Assembly: GCA_023432465.1 (NCBI GenBank) | Contig: JAEYUO010000072.1 | Coordinates: forward strand, 62,001 to 126,000 | From: Planctomycetota bacterium | GTDB lineage: Bacteria; Planctomycetota; Phycisphaerae; Phycisphaerales; UBA1924 | Reading direction: 5' to 3' | Length of the DNA stretch: 64,000 nucleotides | Shown: piece after piece, positions 1 through 8,536 of the stretch | How positions within the stretch are numbered: position 1 is the first letter of the stretch | How the letters are laid out: the number at the start of each line of letters is the position of its first letter | Notes under the pieces: generated by a model | The model's database searches: none | The model's input: only the letters and a program-made list of their open reading frames with translations | Told to the model about the DNA's origin: nothing | Made by a program: the position numbers and the translations under genes

Positions 1-1233
1 GACTTCGAGGCCCGCGGCATGGGCGAACAGCTCGCCGCCTTTGACCGTGGCGATGGCGTGCGCGCGAGCGGATTGCGCATCAAGGGGCACGCACAGCGGC
101 AGACCGCATCCGTCACCGGGCCGCGCGTGCAGGTCGCGCGTGGGCCATCGGTGATCGACACCACAATCGTCGAACTCGACGGCCTGGCCGGAACGATGGA
201 CGTCTACGCGCCGGGCACGTTCACGCATGAGCAGCCGACGGTTGCCACGACCGGACCCGGTGCCGGCGTGGTCCGAGTGACCGCGACGTGGGCGACCTCC
301 ATGTCGTTCGACGACCCCTCAGGGGTGCTTGAGTGCCGCGGCGATACGCAGATCATCAAGGATGAGCCATTGACGCGGGACACGGTGCGGGGCGAGCGAA
401 TCCGGGTGGAGCTCTCCACGCTTAACGATGCGGCCCTTGCCACGGCCGAGGTGCCCACAGCCGGATCGGTTTCCGCCGGAACATCGTTGTCGGCGGACCT
501 TGGAGACCGCCGCGTCCTTCGCGCTACCGCGTTCGGCTCGATCGAGGACCGAGCCGATGGCAAGCCCGCAACGGTCGAGAGTCGCGGCTACGCAGCGCCG
601 CTCGCGCCAGGCGAGGCCCGCACGCTCGAAACGATCAGCTACATCGAGTCGGCCAGGCTCATCGCCGACGATGTCAAGGGCACGATCGAGACTCCCGTCG
701 CCGGCCGAGCCGTGGTGTTCGATCAGCGATCTCCGGATCCGTCATCCGAGAGTGAGCAGGGGGCCGCAGCGCAAGGGCTCGTCTCCGCCTCACCCCGCGG
801 CACATCGAGCTTCCGGTGGGAGAGTTCGATGGTCTTCACCCGGCAGACCGGATTGCTCGAACTCTTCGAGAAGATCGAAGTGGTGCACAAACCGCTGGAG
901 AACCGGCCCCTCACTCGCATGACCAGCGATCGTCTCCTCGCCAGGCTGGACCTGACCAGCGGCGGCGCAAACGCGGGTCGCGGCGGAAAGCTGATCTCGG
1001 CGGAAGCAATCGGCGCGGTTTATGCAGAGTCCGGTTCGCAGAGGCTCATCGGCGATCGCGTCATGTATGATGCTCGACTCGGAACCGCCGTCGCCACAGC
1101 GCCCGAGGGAGGCGCCGTGACGCTCTACGATGATCGGCGTGCGACACCGTTCACCGCCCGGCGGCTTCGGTGGGATCTGCTCAACGATCAGATCGAGATT
1201 CTCGAGCCCGCAACCATCGTTGCGCCCCGGTAG
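1..1233 (+). CDS. OstA/LptA-like protein, 5' end outside the window
   Basis: The reading frame is open from base 1, so the visible 410 residues are only the C-terminal part; a Met at base 19 is probably internal. The chain is rich in short beta-strand-like segments with Val/Thr/Arg alternation and recurring phrases such as ASGLRIKG, GDTQIIKD, AIGAVYAESG and GDRVMYDARLGTAVA. The last three resemble the OstA/LptA/LptD-N fold, which binds lipopolysaccharide in the periplasmic bridge (family knowledge). No catalytic motif or membrane segment is visible. It ends 16 bases before the convergent nuoC stop. The OstA assignment rests on pattern only; a generic beta-jellyroll envelope protein is the alternative. 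Confidence 0.5.
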   Translation, partial: DFEARGMGEQLAAFDRGDGVRASGLRIKGHAQRQTASVTGPRVQVARGPSVIDTTIVELDGLAGTMDVYAPGTFTHEQPTVATTGPGAGVVRVTATWATSMSFDDPSGVLECRGDTQIIKDEPLTRDTVRGERIRVELSTLNDAALATAEVPTAGSVSAGTSLSADLGDRRVLRATAFGSIEDRADGKPATVESRGYAAPLAPGEARTLETISYIESARLIADDVKGTIETPVAGRAVVFDQRSPDPSSESEQGAAAQGLVSASPRGTSSFRWESSMVFTRQTGLLELFEKIEVVHKPLENRPLTRMTSDRLLARLDLTSGGANAGRGGKLISAEAIGAVYAESGSQRLIGDRVMYDARLGTAVATAPEGGAVTLYDDRRATPFTARRLRWDLLNDQIEILEPATIVAPR

Positions 1234-1249
1234 CTTCGGCCCCGGTGGA

Positions 1250-1813
1250 TCAAGCGGAAGTGCGGTCGACAATGCGGTACTGCTCGCGCTCGCCGCGCCC
1301 GCGGAGCGGGTAGTCCTTCCGGAGCGGATGCCCCGGATACCCCTCCCACGTCAGGATTCGCCGCAAGTCCGGGTGGTTGCGGAAGCGGATGCCGAACATG
1401 TCGAACACTTCGCGCTCCGGCCATTCGGCGCCGGGCCACAGGTCAACGACACTGTCGATGGAGAGGGCCGGGTCTTCCGCGATCCCGTCGGTGGGGAGAG
1501 TCGGGTCGAGGAACACTTTGACGAACAGCCGGTCATCGTTCGCGTGCGAGACAAGGTTGTACCCGACCGCGAAGCGTCCGATCTGCTTCGTCGGATATCC
1601 GAGATAGTCGATTCCGAAGACGTCGGAGAGGAAGTTGTACCGGGTCCGATCGTCGTCACGAAGGAACCGCATGACGGCATGAAGATCGGCAGGCTCAACG
1701 ATCAGGGTGCTCTGGCCGCGGTACTCGGTGCCACGGAACCGCTTCCCGGGGAACTGCTCCTTGACGAGCTGGAAGACCGGATGATCGAGCGTTGGCTTGT
1801 GGGTATCGGTCAC
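1250..1813 (-). CDS. nuoC: NADH-quinone oxidoreductase subunit C
   Basis: This 187-residue protein is the 30-kDa peripheral-arm subunit of respiratory complex I. The diagnostic stretch is near the C-terminus: WPGAEWPEREVFDMFGI, then HPDLRRILTWEGYPGHPLRKDYPL. I chose the GTG at 1811-1813 because AAGGAAC lies about seven bases upstream and the protein then begins VTDTHKPTL; the frame continues upstream to 1957 but that extension is Arg-rich and unlike NuoC. No nuoB, nuoD or other nuo gene flanks it; nuoA is alone some 32 kb away. It is a stand-alone NuoC, not the NuoCD fusion of enterobacteria. Confidence 0.93.
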   Translation of the reverse strand: MTDTHKPTLDHPVFQLVKEQFPGKRFRGTEYRGQSTLIVEPADLHAVMRFLRDDDRTRYNFLSDVFGIDYLGYPTKQIGRFAVGYNLVSHANDDRLFVKVFLDPTLPTDGIAEDPALSIDSVVDLWPGAEWPEREVFDMFGIRFRNHPDLRRILTWEGYPGHPLRKDYPLRGRGEREQYRIVDRTSA

Positions 1814-1898
1814 GGACAGGTTCCTTCGATTGAGCGGGCGTGACTGGTCCACGCGAGGCGGAGTGTAGGAACGACGGCGGGCGGGGTGGCGGCCGGTT

Positions 1899-2540
1899 TC
1901 AGCCCACGGGGAGGTCGCCCGCCGGCTCTGTCTCGAAGGTGGCCACAGCGATGCCAAGCTCCGCGGCGAGACCGACAGCCTCCCGGATCAGCGGCGTCGC
2001 GATCAGTCCGTCGTCAACCAGGGCCGGGGCGAGCACCCCGTCCGCTGCGCGAATGTTGGAGATGAGAACCCAGGCGATCCCGCGGGCAAGCTCAGGATTC
2101 CTCAACGCATCGACCCGCCGTTCGTACAGATCGGAGATGCCGGGGTTTCCCACCGTCGCCGGCGAGATCATCGAGGCGAGGTCATACACGAGGCGAACTC
2201 CGTGATCCGCCCACATCCGGGCGAACCGTGTGGCCGAGGGCGCATCGGACACAATGTGCGAGGCGTGCGTGCGGATCAGGAGCGATGAGCCGCGATCCGC
2301 ATCGATCCACCGTTGCACGGCCGCATCGAGCGAGGCCCACGCCGAAGCCCCCCAGTTGCGTGGGGTCGGTGGTTCGCCCAACGATGCGTCGAACTCACCG
2401 TCGCCCGCCCGCAGATCTCCCGACCACAGCACGGTCCGGATCGCGCTTACTGGAGGGTCGGCATCCAGAACCGATTGCGACAAGCATCTCGCGATGACCG
2501 TGCGGTCATTTCGAGAGACCACATCGCCAACGCCGGCCAT
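1899..2540 (-). CDS. conserved hypothetical protein, possibly TIM-barrel
   Basis: About 213 residues from the ATG at 2540; the frame runs on to a GTG at 2639, but that extension is Pro-rich and not convincing. The order of segments suggests alternating strands and helices: TVLWSGDL, SSLLIRTHASH, HGVRLVYDLASM, GIAWVLISNI, LGIAVATFETEP. That resembles sugar-phosphate isomerase/epimerase-type TIM barrels, but no metal-binding set is clear, so no function is assigned. It lies upstream of nuoC on the same strand with an 85-base gap and could be co-transcribed with it. Confidence 0.55.
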   Translation of the reverse strand: MAGVGDVVSRNDRTVIARCLSQSVLDADPPVSAIRTVLWSGDLRAGDGEFDASLGEPPTPRNWGASAWASLDAAVQRWIDADRGSSLLIRTHASHIVSDAPSATRFARMWADHGVRLVYDLASMISPATVGNPGISDLYERRVDALRNPELARGIAWVLISNIRAADGVLAPALVDDGLIATPLIREAVGLAAELGIAVATFETEPAGDLPVG

Positions 2541-2746
2541 CGGAAAGCAAATGGAGTGGGGGTTCAATTCGGCTCCAAACGTGGAAACCCGGTTTGAGGG
2601 CTGTGCGCCAGCAGGAGGGGTGGGGGGGCACGACGACACACGTCCGCCAAGGTTACACCTTCATGGCTCCATTGAGGGGCCACCGATACCTGACCTCGCC
2701 ATGGCGGGCGGAGCCGGCTCAGGCATTTGCACGGAGGCTCCCCATC

Positions 2747-3034
2747 ATGCTGACTCTGACCCTTCCGCGAGTTGTGGCCGCGTTTATCGAAGCCAAGCCG
2801 TCGCCCAAGCCGCGGCGGGAGTCGCCGCAGGATCCGGGGCGGGTGCGACTGATGGAGCAGATCATCGCGATCAACCCGACAGCCACGGCATCGTTCCTGG
2901 AGCGGTTCCGCACGCCCGACCTGGCGACCTACTTGGGACACCTCGAGTCCAGCCACAAGCCCCGCGGAGCGAACGCCCGATGGGTCCGGCCGGAGGGGAG
3001 TCCGGGCATCGTCGTTCATGAAGCGCGCGGGTGA
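2747..3034 (+). CDS. small hypothetical protein, 95 aa
   Basis: An ATG at 2747 follows GGAG at a spacing of about 11 bases. The 95-residue product begins MLTLTLPRVVAAFIEAKP and has a compact helical middle (GRVRLMEQIIAINPTA, then FLERFRTPDLATYLGHL), followed by a basic tail. There is no signal peptide or metal motif. The frame is open about 150 bases further upstream, but that part looks non-coding. It stands alone between a divergent minus-strand gene and a 434-base gap. I recognise no named family. Confidence 0.55.
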   Translation: MLTLTLPRVVAAFIEAKPSPKPRRESPQDPGRVRLMEQIIAINPTATASFLERFRTPDLATYLGHLESSHKPRGANARWVRPEGSPGIVVHEARG

Positions 3035-3468
3035 GCCCGAACGGCCGGTCTCAAGCCCGGCGAAGGTTGTTTCCTCAGTCTTCTTCTCTCGCAGCACCGC
3101 AGCGTCGACGGGACGTGGCAGCCCTGTCGGCGCTCGCGGTGCGCGCTGAGCTCGACCTGTTTGGCAGCCAATCCGATAACCCGCAGAAAAAGTGTCCCTT
3201 CCGGTTATGTCCGGTTCTCGGCCGGACGATGTGTTCTCCGGACCGGGCAACTCGCCCCAGATCGGATGACCCGCCAACTGGCTCTCAAGGCCCTTGACAA
3301 GGTCGTCCGATAAACCGATCGTCCGCGGGATTTCCTTCGGATGGTTTTGGACGGGTGACTCGGTCTGGTTGAGGCGGCCGGAGGTCGGCTCAATCGTGGA
3401 ACGTGCCGGGCCACGTGCGGGCTGGAAGCCCCATGCACGCGGCCAAACGCCCCCACGAGGAGCTCCGC
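3035..3468. other. gene-poor interval
   Basis: No convincing coding frame: the short frames here are Arg/Pro-rich and lack ribosome-binding sites. The last part carries the GAGGAG ribosome-binding site (3457-3462) of the next gene. I see no RNA gene, repeat or clear terminator, so this is probably the 3' region of the small gene plus the promoter of the TolB-like gene. Confidence 0.5.
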
Positions 3469-4812
3469 GTGTTCAGCATCCCGTCCAACATCGCCAAGAC
3501 CTCCAAGGCTGTCGCCGCAGTCGTCGCCACCCTCGCCTTCGCGGGATGCGCGGCCGACCGCTCGGCAAGCCCCACGCCTGTCGCATCCACAAGCAAGGCT
3601 GTCGTGTCCCCGCAAGAGGGGATCAAAGGCACGCCGCTGTATGTGCCGCCCGGCAAGACCCGGATGACCGGGTTCAACCCATTCTGGTTTGAGGCTTCCG
3701 CTGAGCAGAACTGGGCCGCCCGCCGCGGCCAGCCGCAGGACCCAACGCTGGCTCCTGCTCCACGGCCTGAGGGGGATCGCTCCGAAGCCGCGCCGATTGA
3801 GATGCCGGTTGCGACGAACGAGGCCCCGATGGGGGATGCCCTCGACGGATTGATCCATGTGACGTACGCGGCGCAGGGTGCGGACTTTGACCCCTGCATT
3901 TCTCGGGATGGCTCGAAGCTGGTGTTCGCCAGCACCCAGCACCGCGAGACCGCGGATATCTACGTCAAGAATGTCAACGGCCGTACAGTGACGCAGCTCA
4001 CCGCCGATCCTGCCCACGATGTCATGCCGACGATTTCGCCGGACGGTCAACGCATCGCGTTCGCGAGCAACCGCGCCGGCAACTGGGACATCTTTGTGAT
4101 GTCGTCGGGCGGTGGCCAGGCGGTGCAGTTGACCAGCGACTTTGCGCACGAACTCCACCCGTCATGGTCGCCCGATGGCACGAAGATCGTCTTCTGCCGA
4201 CTGGGAGAGATCAGCGGCCGGTGGGAGCTCTGGGTGATGGATGCCAACGGCTCTTCGAGCACCGAGTTCGTCGGCTACGGCATGTTCCCCGACTGGTGCC
4301 CGGTGCCCGGAACCGGCTTTGGCGGACGCGACAAGATCCTGTTCCAGCGGAGCCGCGAGCGGGGCGATCGTGCCTTCAGCATCTGGACCGTGGACTATCA
4401 GCCCGGCGATACCAGCAGCCCAACCGAGATCGCATCGAGCCGCGATGCCGCATTGATCAATGCCTCGTGGAGCCCGGATGGCTCCCGGATTGTCTTTGCA
4501 ACGCTCAATCACCGCGACCTGGATGCCGACCCGACTCCCTCCGGAACGCCTGCGAGCGATCTCTGGATCGTCGGCGTGGACGGCACGGGACGGGTCAGCC
4601 TGACGGGCGGCCGGTTCATGAACCTGATGCCGACCTGGGGCCCGGACCAGCGCATCTACTTTGTCTCCGACAGGACGGGCGTCAGCAACATCTGGTCCGT
4701 GGGCACGGAGAAAGCCATCGTCGCGGCGACCGGCAAGCCGATGTCCCTTGGCAAGCAGACCGAGATCACCAACGTTCCGACGAACTCAACGACCCCGGCG
4801 ACCGCGCCGTAA
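3469..4812 (+). CDS. TolB-like beta-propeller lipoprotein
   Basis: The 447-residue protein starts at GTG 3469, preceded by GAGGAG six bases upstream. It has a hydrophobic leader (AVAAVVATLAFAGC) ending at a lipobox-like Cys, so it is probably a lipidated periplasmic protein. After a disordered linker of about 100 residues come repeated PD40/WD40-like blades: SRDGSKLVFAST, SPDGQRIAFASNRAGNWDIF, SPDGTKIVFCR and SPDGSRIVFATLN. This is the C-terminal propeller of the TolB family, which in the Tol-Pal system links outer membrane and periplasm. The TolB N-terminal domain is not evident, so a Tol role is not established. The next gene, also a lipoprotein, follows after 97 bases. Confidence 0.85.
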   Translation: MFSIPSNIAKTSKAVAAVVATLAFAGCAADRSASPTPVASTSKAVVSPQEGIKGTPLYVPPGKTRMTGFNPFWFEASAEQNWAARRGQPQDPTLAPAPRPEGDRSEAAPIEMPVATNEAPMGDALDGLIHVTYAAQGADFDPCISRDGSKLVFASTQHRETADIYVKNVNGRTVTQLTADPAHDVMPTISPDGQRIAFASNRAGNWDIFVMSSGGGQAVQLTSDFAHELHPSWSPDGTKIVFCRLGEISGRWELWVMDANGSSSTEFVGYGMFPDWCPVPGTGFGGRDKILFQRSRERGDRAFSIWTVDYQPGDTSSPTEIASSRDAALINASWSPDGSRIVFATLNHRDLDADPTPSGTPASDLWIVGVDGTGRVSLTGGRFMNLMPTWGPDQRIYFVSDRTGVSNIWSVGTEKAIVAATGKPMSLGKQTEITNVPTNSTTPATAP

Positions 4813-4829
4813 GCCCGATTTTCCCGCCG

Positions 4830-4894
4830 CGCGAGGCCGAAAGGCCCCGCGGGCGATTCACAGTTTTCAACCGCACGGAGCGGAGTCTCCGTGC
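4830..4894. repeat. two hairpins between two lipoprotein genes
   Basis: First hairpin: GGCC (4835-4838), loop GAAA, GGCC (4843-4846), extended by CGCG/CGCG outside one mismatch. Second: GCACGGAG (4873-4880), loop CGGAGT, CTCCGTGC (4887-4894), a perfect 8-bp stem ending 15 bases before the start of the next gene. Neither has a T tract. They could attenuate, stabilise mRNA or be remnants of dispersed palindromes. Confidence 0.5.
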
Positions 4895-4909
4895 CTACGG
4901 CAGGACGCC

Positions 4910-5692
4910 ATGACAACCGTACAGACCATGCTCGGAACATGCCGCGCGGGCTTCGCGCTCGTTGCGGCTTCACTGCTCATCATCCTTCCCGGCGGGTGCA
5001 CGCCAAACAGGGACACGCGAGTTCCTCCCCAGGTGCTCGTCTCTCCTTACGACTCTTCGCAGGGAGATGCGCTGTGGGCCGTCGTGCCGCTCGCCAACGA
5101 ATCAGGTGTGTCCTTTGCGAACGCCGACCTCGTTGCGGACTCACTGATCGCCAAGATCAATGAGACCCGCGGAGTGGCCTGCCTCCCGTTGAATCGCACG
5201 ATCGCGGCGATGCGGGCCCGCGGGATGACCGCGGTTCGCTCACCCGGCGATGCACGGATGCTTGCCAACGCCCTCGGCGTCGACGCCCTGGTGATCGGGA
5301 GCATCACCGCCTATGACCCATACAACCCGCCGAAGCTGGGCGTTGCCCTCGCGGTCTTTGCCCGCGAGAACCGCCCGGCCAACGGGGTTGACCCGATGAA
5401 GCTGCAGATGGCCTACACGGATCGAGATCCGGGGGTGCAGACGCAGTTCCTCGATCGGCCCATCGCGACCATGAGCGAACACTTCGACGGCGCCAACCAC
5501 GAAGTGCAGATGGCCATTCAACGCTATTCCAACGGAAGACATGAACCTGCCTCCGCCCTCGGCTGGCGTGGCATGCTCGCGAGCATGGATCTGTACGTCG
5601 AGTTCGCGGCCCACGAAGCCGTGAGCCGGCTGCTTGAGCAGGAAAGACTCCGGCTCGCGCAACCGGTCGAGGCCAGACAGGCCTCTCGCTAG
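4910..5692 (+). CDS. lipoprotein with CsgG/LpoB-like fold (tentative)
   Basis: The 260-residue product starts at ATG 4910 with AGGA upstream. A leader (GFALVAASLLIILPGGC) ends in a lipobox Cys, so it is probably outer-membrane anchored. The body begins LWAVVPLANESGVSFANADLVADSL, and later ANALGVDALVIGSITAYDPY. A 'PLANESG...D.ls' strand-helix followed by 'GvDavv.G.i..y' is the usual pattern of CsgG/LpoB-type periplasmic alpha-beta domains (inference). The C-terminal third is helical (ALGWRGMLASMDLYVEFAAHEAV). It sits behind the TolB-like lipoprotein in the same direction, suggesting a shared envelope role. Confidence 0.7.
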   Translation: MTTVQTMLGTCRAGFALVAASLLIILPGGCTPNRDTRVPPQVLVSPYDSSQGDALWAVVPLANESGVSFANADLVADSLIAKINETRGVACLPLNRTIAAMRARGMTAVRSPGDARMLANALGVDALVIGSITAYDPYNPPKLGVALAVFARENRPANGVDPMKLQMAYTDRDPGVQTQFLDRPIATMSEHFDGANHEVQMAIQRYSNGRHEPASALGWRGMLASMDLYVEFAAHEAVSRLLEQERLRLAQPVEARQASR

Positions 5693-5746
5693 TTGCTGTG
5701 CGGACTTCCCGCCCGGCCGCTCGCGAGCGGCGCGGAGAAGTCCAGA

Positions 5747-6067
5747 ATGTACAACCGTCCGCAACGACAACGACCCAAGGCCCGCACTGTAACGCCACCG
5801 ACCGAAGTGGCGGATGCGGACGCCCCCTCTCTGCGCGAACCCGTCACGCTGGTCAAGGGGCCGCACCGGTGGACGTTTGCCTGCGATGCGGGCGAGGAGT
5901 CCTTGCTGCTCAAGCGGCTCAGTGAACTCGCCTCGGATCGCGGAGTGCCCTTCGACTGGTTTGATGCGGCACTGGTCAGCCACCAGCTCTCCAAACGCCT
6001 CAAGCCCGGTCTTCAACGCATCGACGGATCTCGACCCGCGCCCAAGCCCGGGACCTCGGGGAACTAG
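5747..6067 (+). CDS. small conserved hypothetical protein, 106 aa
   Basis: Start ATG 5747 with GGAGAAG seven bases upstream; an earlier in-frame start at 5693 has no such site. The N-terminus is basic and Pro-rich (MYNRPQRQRPKARTVTPP). A compact region follows: VTLVKGPHRWTFACDAGEE, then SLLLKRLSELASDRGVPFDWFDAALV, which looks like a strand-strand-helix-helix domain. No catalytic motif or membrane span. It follows the lipoprotein gene by 54 bases and may share its transcript. Function unknown. Confidence 0.6.
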   Translation: MYNRPQRQRPKARTVTPPTEVADADAPSLREPVTLVKGPHRWTFACDAGEESLLLKRLSELASDRGVPFDWFDAALVSHQLSKRLKPGLQRIDGSRPAPKPGTSGN

Positions 6068-6176
6068 GACCAGAGCGTCCTGAGCAACGCAGGGCACGGA
6101 CGCTTTGCGGATGGATCGTAACGAAAACCAACGCGCGGCGAGCAAGCCGCGCACGTGTGCATCGGAGTGACGGAAC

Positions 6177-7214
6177 ATGACGACGCTACCCATCATCGCA
6201 GGGTTCACCGACTATCTGACCAACGAGCGGCACTTCTCGCACTACACCGCGAGGTGCTATGGCGCGGATCTGCGGCAGTACACCGAGTTCATCGCGGATG
6301 AAGCCGGGCTCGAGCCCAACGATGCCGCGGAACTCCAGGCCTGGAACATCGCCAGCAATCAGGGGACGCCCGGCGGGAACGCCGAGACGCCGGTTGCGGC
6401 GACGATCACGCCCAACACCATCACCAAGATGGTGATCAACGCGACGCCGGACACCATCCGGGAGTTCCTCGAGCACCTGGGGAACAAGGAATACTCCGCC
6501 GCGACGATGGCACGCAAGATCGCGACCCTCCGTTCGTTCTACAAGTGGGCGAACCGTCGGGGTGTCACCCGGACAAACCCGATGACGGCGATCCGCACGC
6601 CCCGACAGGGCAAACGTCTTCCCAAGGCGATCACGGTCGAGCAGATCGAGAAACTTCTCGCCACGCCGAGCGACAAGGATGTGCTGGGCATGCGTGACCG
6701 TTCGATGCTCGAGGTGCTGTACTCGACCGGCATCCGAGTGAGCGAACTCGTCGGGCTCAACGTCGACGATATGGATGAGAGCGGCGAGGCGCTTCGCGTC
6801 CGCGGCAAGGGCAAGAAGGAACGCATGGTCCCTCTGGGGATGCACGCGCTCGCGGCCGTTGCGAAGTATGCCGCCCTCGTGCGAGCCGATGCCCGCTACG
6901 CCCAGTGGTGGAAGGATGAAAACCGCGCCCGCCCCCTGTTCATCAACAAGCACGGTCAGCGACTGAGCTCGCGGTCGGTCCGCCGCAAGCTCGACAAGTA
7001 CCTCGTGCAGGCCGGTCTGGACCCCGACATCTCCCCGCACACCCTGCGGCACTCTTTCGCGACGCACCTGCTGGACAACGGTGCGGACCTGCGGAGCGTT
7101 CAGGAACTGCTGGGTCACCAGTCGCTCTCGACCACCCAGATCTACACCCATCTCACCGCCCACCGGTTGCAGGATGCGTACAACAAGGCGCACCCGCGTG
7201 CCGAGTCGGCCTGA
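6177..7214 (+). CDS. xerD: tyrosine recombinase, XerC/XerD type
   Basis: This 345-residue site-specific recombinase carries the catalytic set of the family: Arg187 in GIRVSEL, Lys near 211 in GKGKKERM, His288 and Arg291 in HTLRHSFATHLL, His314 in LGHQSLSTTQ and Tyr323 in IYTHL. Family members resolve chromosome dimers at dif with FtsK. The N-terminal SAM-like domain carries an extra segment of roughly 35 residues (about 45-82), making the protein longer than the usual 300 residues. No integron, phage or second recombinase is nearby, which favours a housekeeping Xer. XerC versus XerD cannot be decided. A terminator follows. Confidence 0.88.
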   Translation: MTTLPIIAGFTDYLTNERHFSHYTARCYGADLRQYTEFIADEAGLEPNDAAELQAWNIASNQGTPGGNAETPVAATITPNTITKMVINATPDTIREFLEHLGNKEYSAATMARKIATLRSFYKWANRRGVTRTNPMTAIRTPRQGKRLPKAITVEQIEKLLATPSDKDVLGMRDRSMLEVLYSTGIRVSELVGLNVDDMDESGEALRVRGKGKKERMVPLGMHALAAVAKYAALVRADARYAQWWKDENRARPLFINKHGQRLSSRSVRRKLDKYLVQAGLDPDISPHTLRHSFATHLLDNGADLRSVQELLGHQSLSTTQIYTHLTAHRLQDAYNKAHPRAESA

Positions 7215-7247
7215 GTGGCTGAAGCGCATTGCACAACAGATGTTCTT

Positions 7248-7279
7248 GAGGGCCGGCGACCATCGTCGGCCCTCTTTCT
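7248..7279 (+). terminator. rho-independent terminator after the Xer gene
   Basis: GAGGGCCG (7248-7255) pairs perfectly with CGGCCCTC (7267-7274) around an 11-base loop, followed by TTTCT. It lies 33 bases after the recombinase stop. Confidence 0.8.
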
Positions 7280-7339
7280 GCGCCCGTCGGGCAAGGTCCC
7301 GCCACGCACCAGTGCCGCGAACGCGCCAACGATGACACC

Positions 7340-8533
7340 GTGCCCAGCAACAACGTGACACCTTCGCAGCACGATCCCGTCAATCTGGGACGCGAGGTTA
7401 TCCGCGCGTGTCTGGGCCTCGGCTTTGCCGCTGCGGGGATCGCCCGCGCCGAGCCGTCCTCGCACGGGGCGGAGCTGCACGCTTGGCTGGCAGAAGGCAA
7501 GCACGGCACGATGGCGTGGATGGAGGAGTACCTCGATGAGCGACTGGATGTGACGCGATTGCTGCCCGGCGCGAAGGCGGTGATCGTGGTGGCGGATGCG
7601 TATGCCGCGCCGGGAGACCCCGGTACTTCCGATGTGAGCGCGGAGGCCGAGCGTGTTCGCGCCCGCCCGATGGGTTCCATCGCCCGGTATGCGCGCGGTG
7701 AGGATTATCACGCCGTGCTGAAGCGGCGGTTGAAACGGCTGTCGGATCGGCTGCGAGCGTTGCCCGCCGTGGCGGGAACGGGGGGAACGGGGGGAGCAGG
7801 GTTTCGATCCTTCGTCGATACAGGCCCGGCGATGGAGCGTGAGCACGCGATGCGGGCCGGGCTGGGGTGGGTTGGCAAGCACACGCTCTTGATCAACCCT
7901 GAGTTGGGGAGCTGGTTCGTTCTCGGCGGGATCGCCACGACGCTGGACATCGCGCCTGAACCGGACGCGAAGCCCGTCGCCGATCACTGCGGAACGTGCA
8001 CCCGCTGCATCGATGCGTGCCCAACGCAGGCGATCACACCATACTCCGTTGATGCCCGCCGGTGTGTGTCGTATCTCACGATCGAGCACGAAGGTGTTGT
8101 CGATCCATCGCTGCACGCAGGAATCGGCGACCGGCTGGTTGGCTGCGATGTGTGCCAGGAAGTGTGTCCCTTCAATGGGCACGAGCCGAGCGAGACAGAT
8201 GCGATCGCAGACGAATCCGGCGGTCGATCGATGCGGGTCAATGAGGCCTATTCATCGCGAAGAGGAACTGGACACGCTCTGCCGCTCCTCGAAGTGCTCG
8301 GCTGGACAGAGGCCGATCGGACGCGCGTGATGACACTCTCGGCGGCCAAGCGGGCGTCGCTGGTGATGCTCCGGCGCAACGCACTGATCGCGGTGGGGAA
8401 CGCCGTCGCGGCCGGAAGAGCCGGCAGTCATGCCGCGGCAATCCGCACACGTATCCACGCGGTCGCGGCCGACCAGAGCGAAGACGCGGTCGTGCGGCAG
8501 ACCGCCGCACAGGTAGCAGAACGACTCGGCTAA
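7340..8533 (+). CDS. queG: epoxyqueuosine reductase
   Basis: This 397-residue enzyme reduces epoxyqueuosine to queuosine in the anticodon of certain tRNAs, using cobalamin and two 4Fe-4S clusters (family knowledge). The first cluster motif begins at Cys217 (CGTCTRCIDACPTQAI) and the second is at about 269-276 (CDVCQEVCPFN). The N-terminal part has GFAAAGIARAE and the conserved RYARGEDYHAVLKRRL. A short Gly/Thr repeat (GTGGTGGAG) interrupts the middle. Start is GTG 7340; a nearby ATG at 7332 is out of frame. The C-terminal 100 residues look helical, as in longer QueG proteins with a HEAT-like end. It converges on the next gene with a three-base gap. Confidence 0.93.
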   Translation: MPSNNVTPSQHDPVNLGREVIRACLGLGFAAAGIARAEPSSHGAELHAWLAEGKHGTMAWMEEYLDERLDVTRLLPGAKAVIVVADAYAAPGDPGTSDVSAEAERVRARPMGSIARYARGEDYHAVLKRRLKRLSDRLRALPAVAGTGGTGGAGFRSFVDTGPAMEREHAMRAGLGWVGKHTLLINPELGSWFVLGGIATTLDIAPEPDAKPVADHCGTCTRCIDACPTQAITPYSVDARRCVSYLTIEHEGVVDPSLHAGIGDRLVGCDVCQEVCPFNGHEPSETDAIADESGGRSMRVNEAYSSRRGTGHALPLLEVLGWTEADRTRVMTLSAAKRASLVMLRRNALIAVGNAVAAGRAGSHAAAIRTRIHAVAADQSEDAVVRQTAAQVAERLG

Positions 8534-8536
8534 GGC

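Noticed and set aside
3035..3468. Short plus-strand frames in the gap before the TolB-like gene
   Set aside because: No ribosome-binding site, Arg/Ser/Pro-rich products, no family resemblance.
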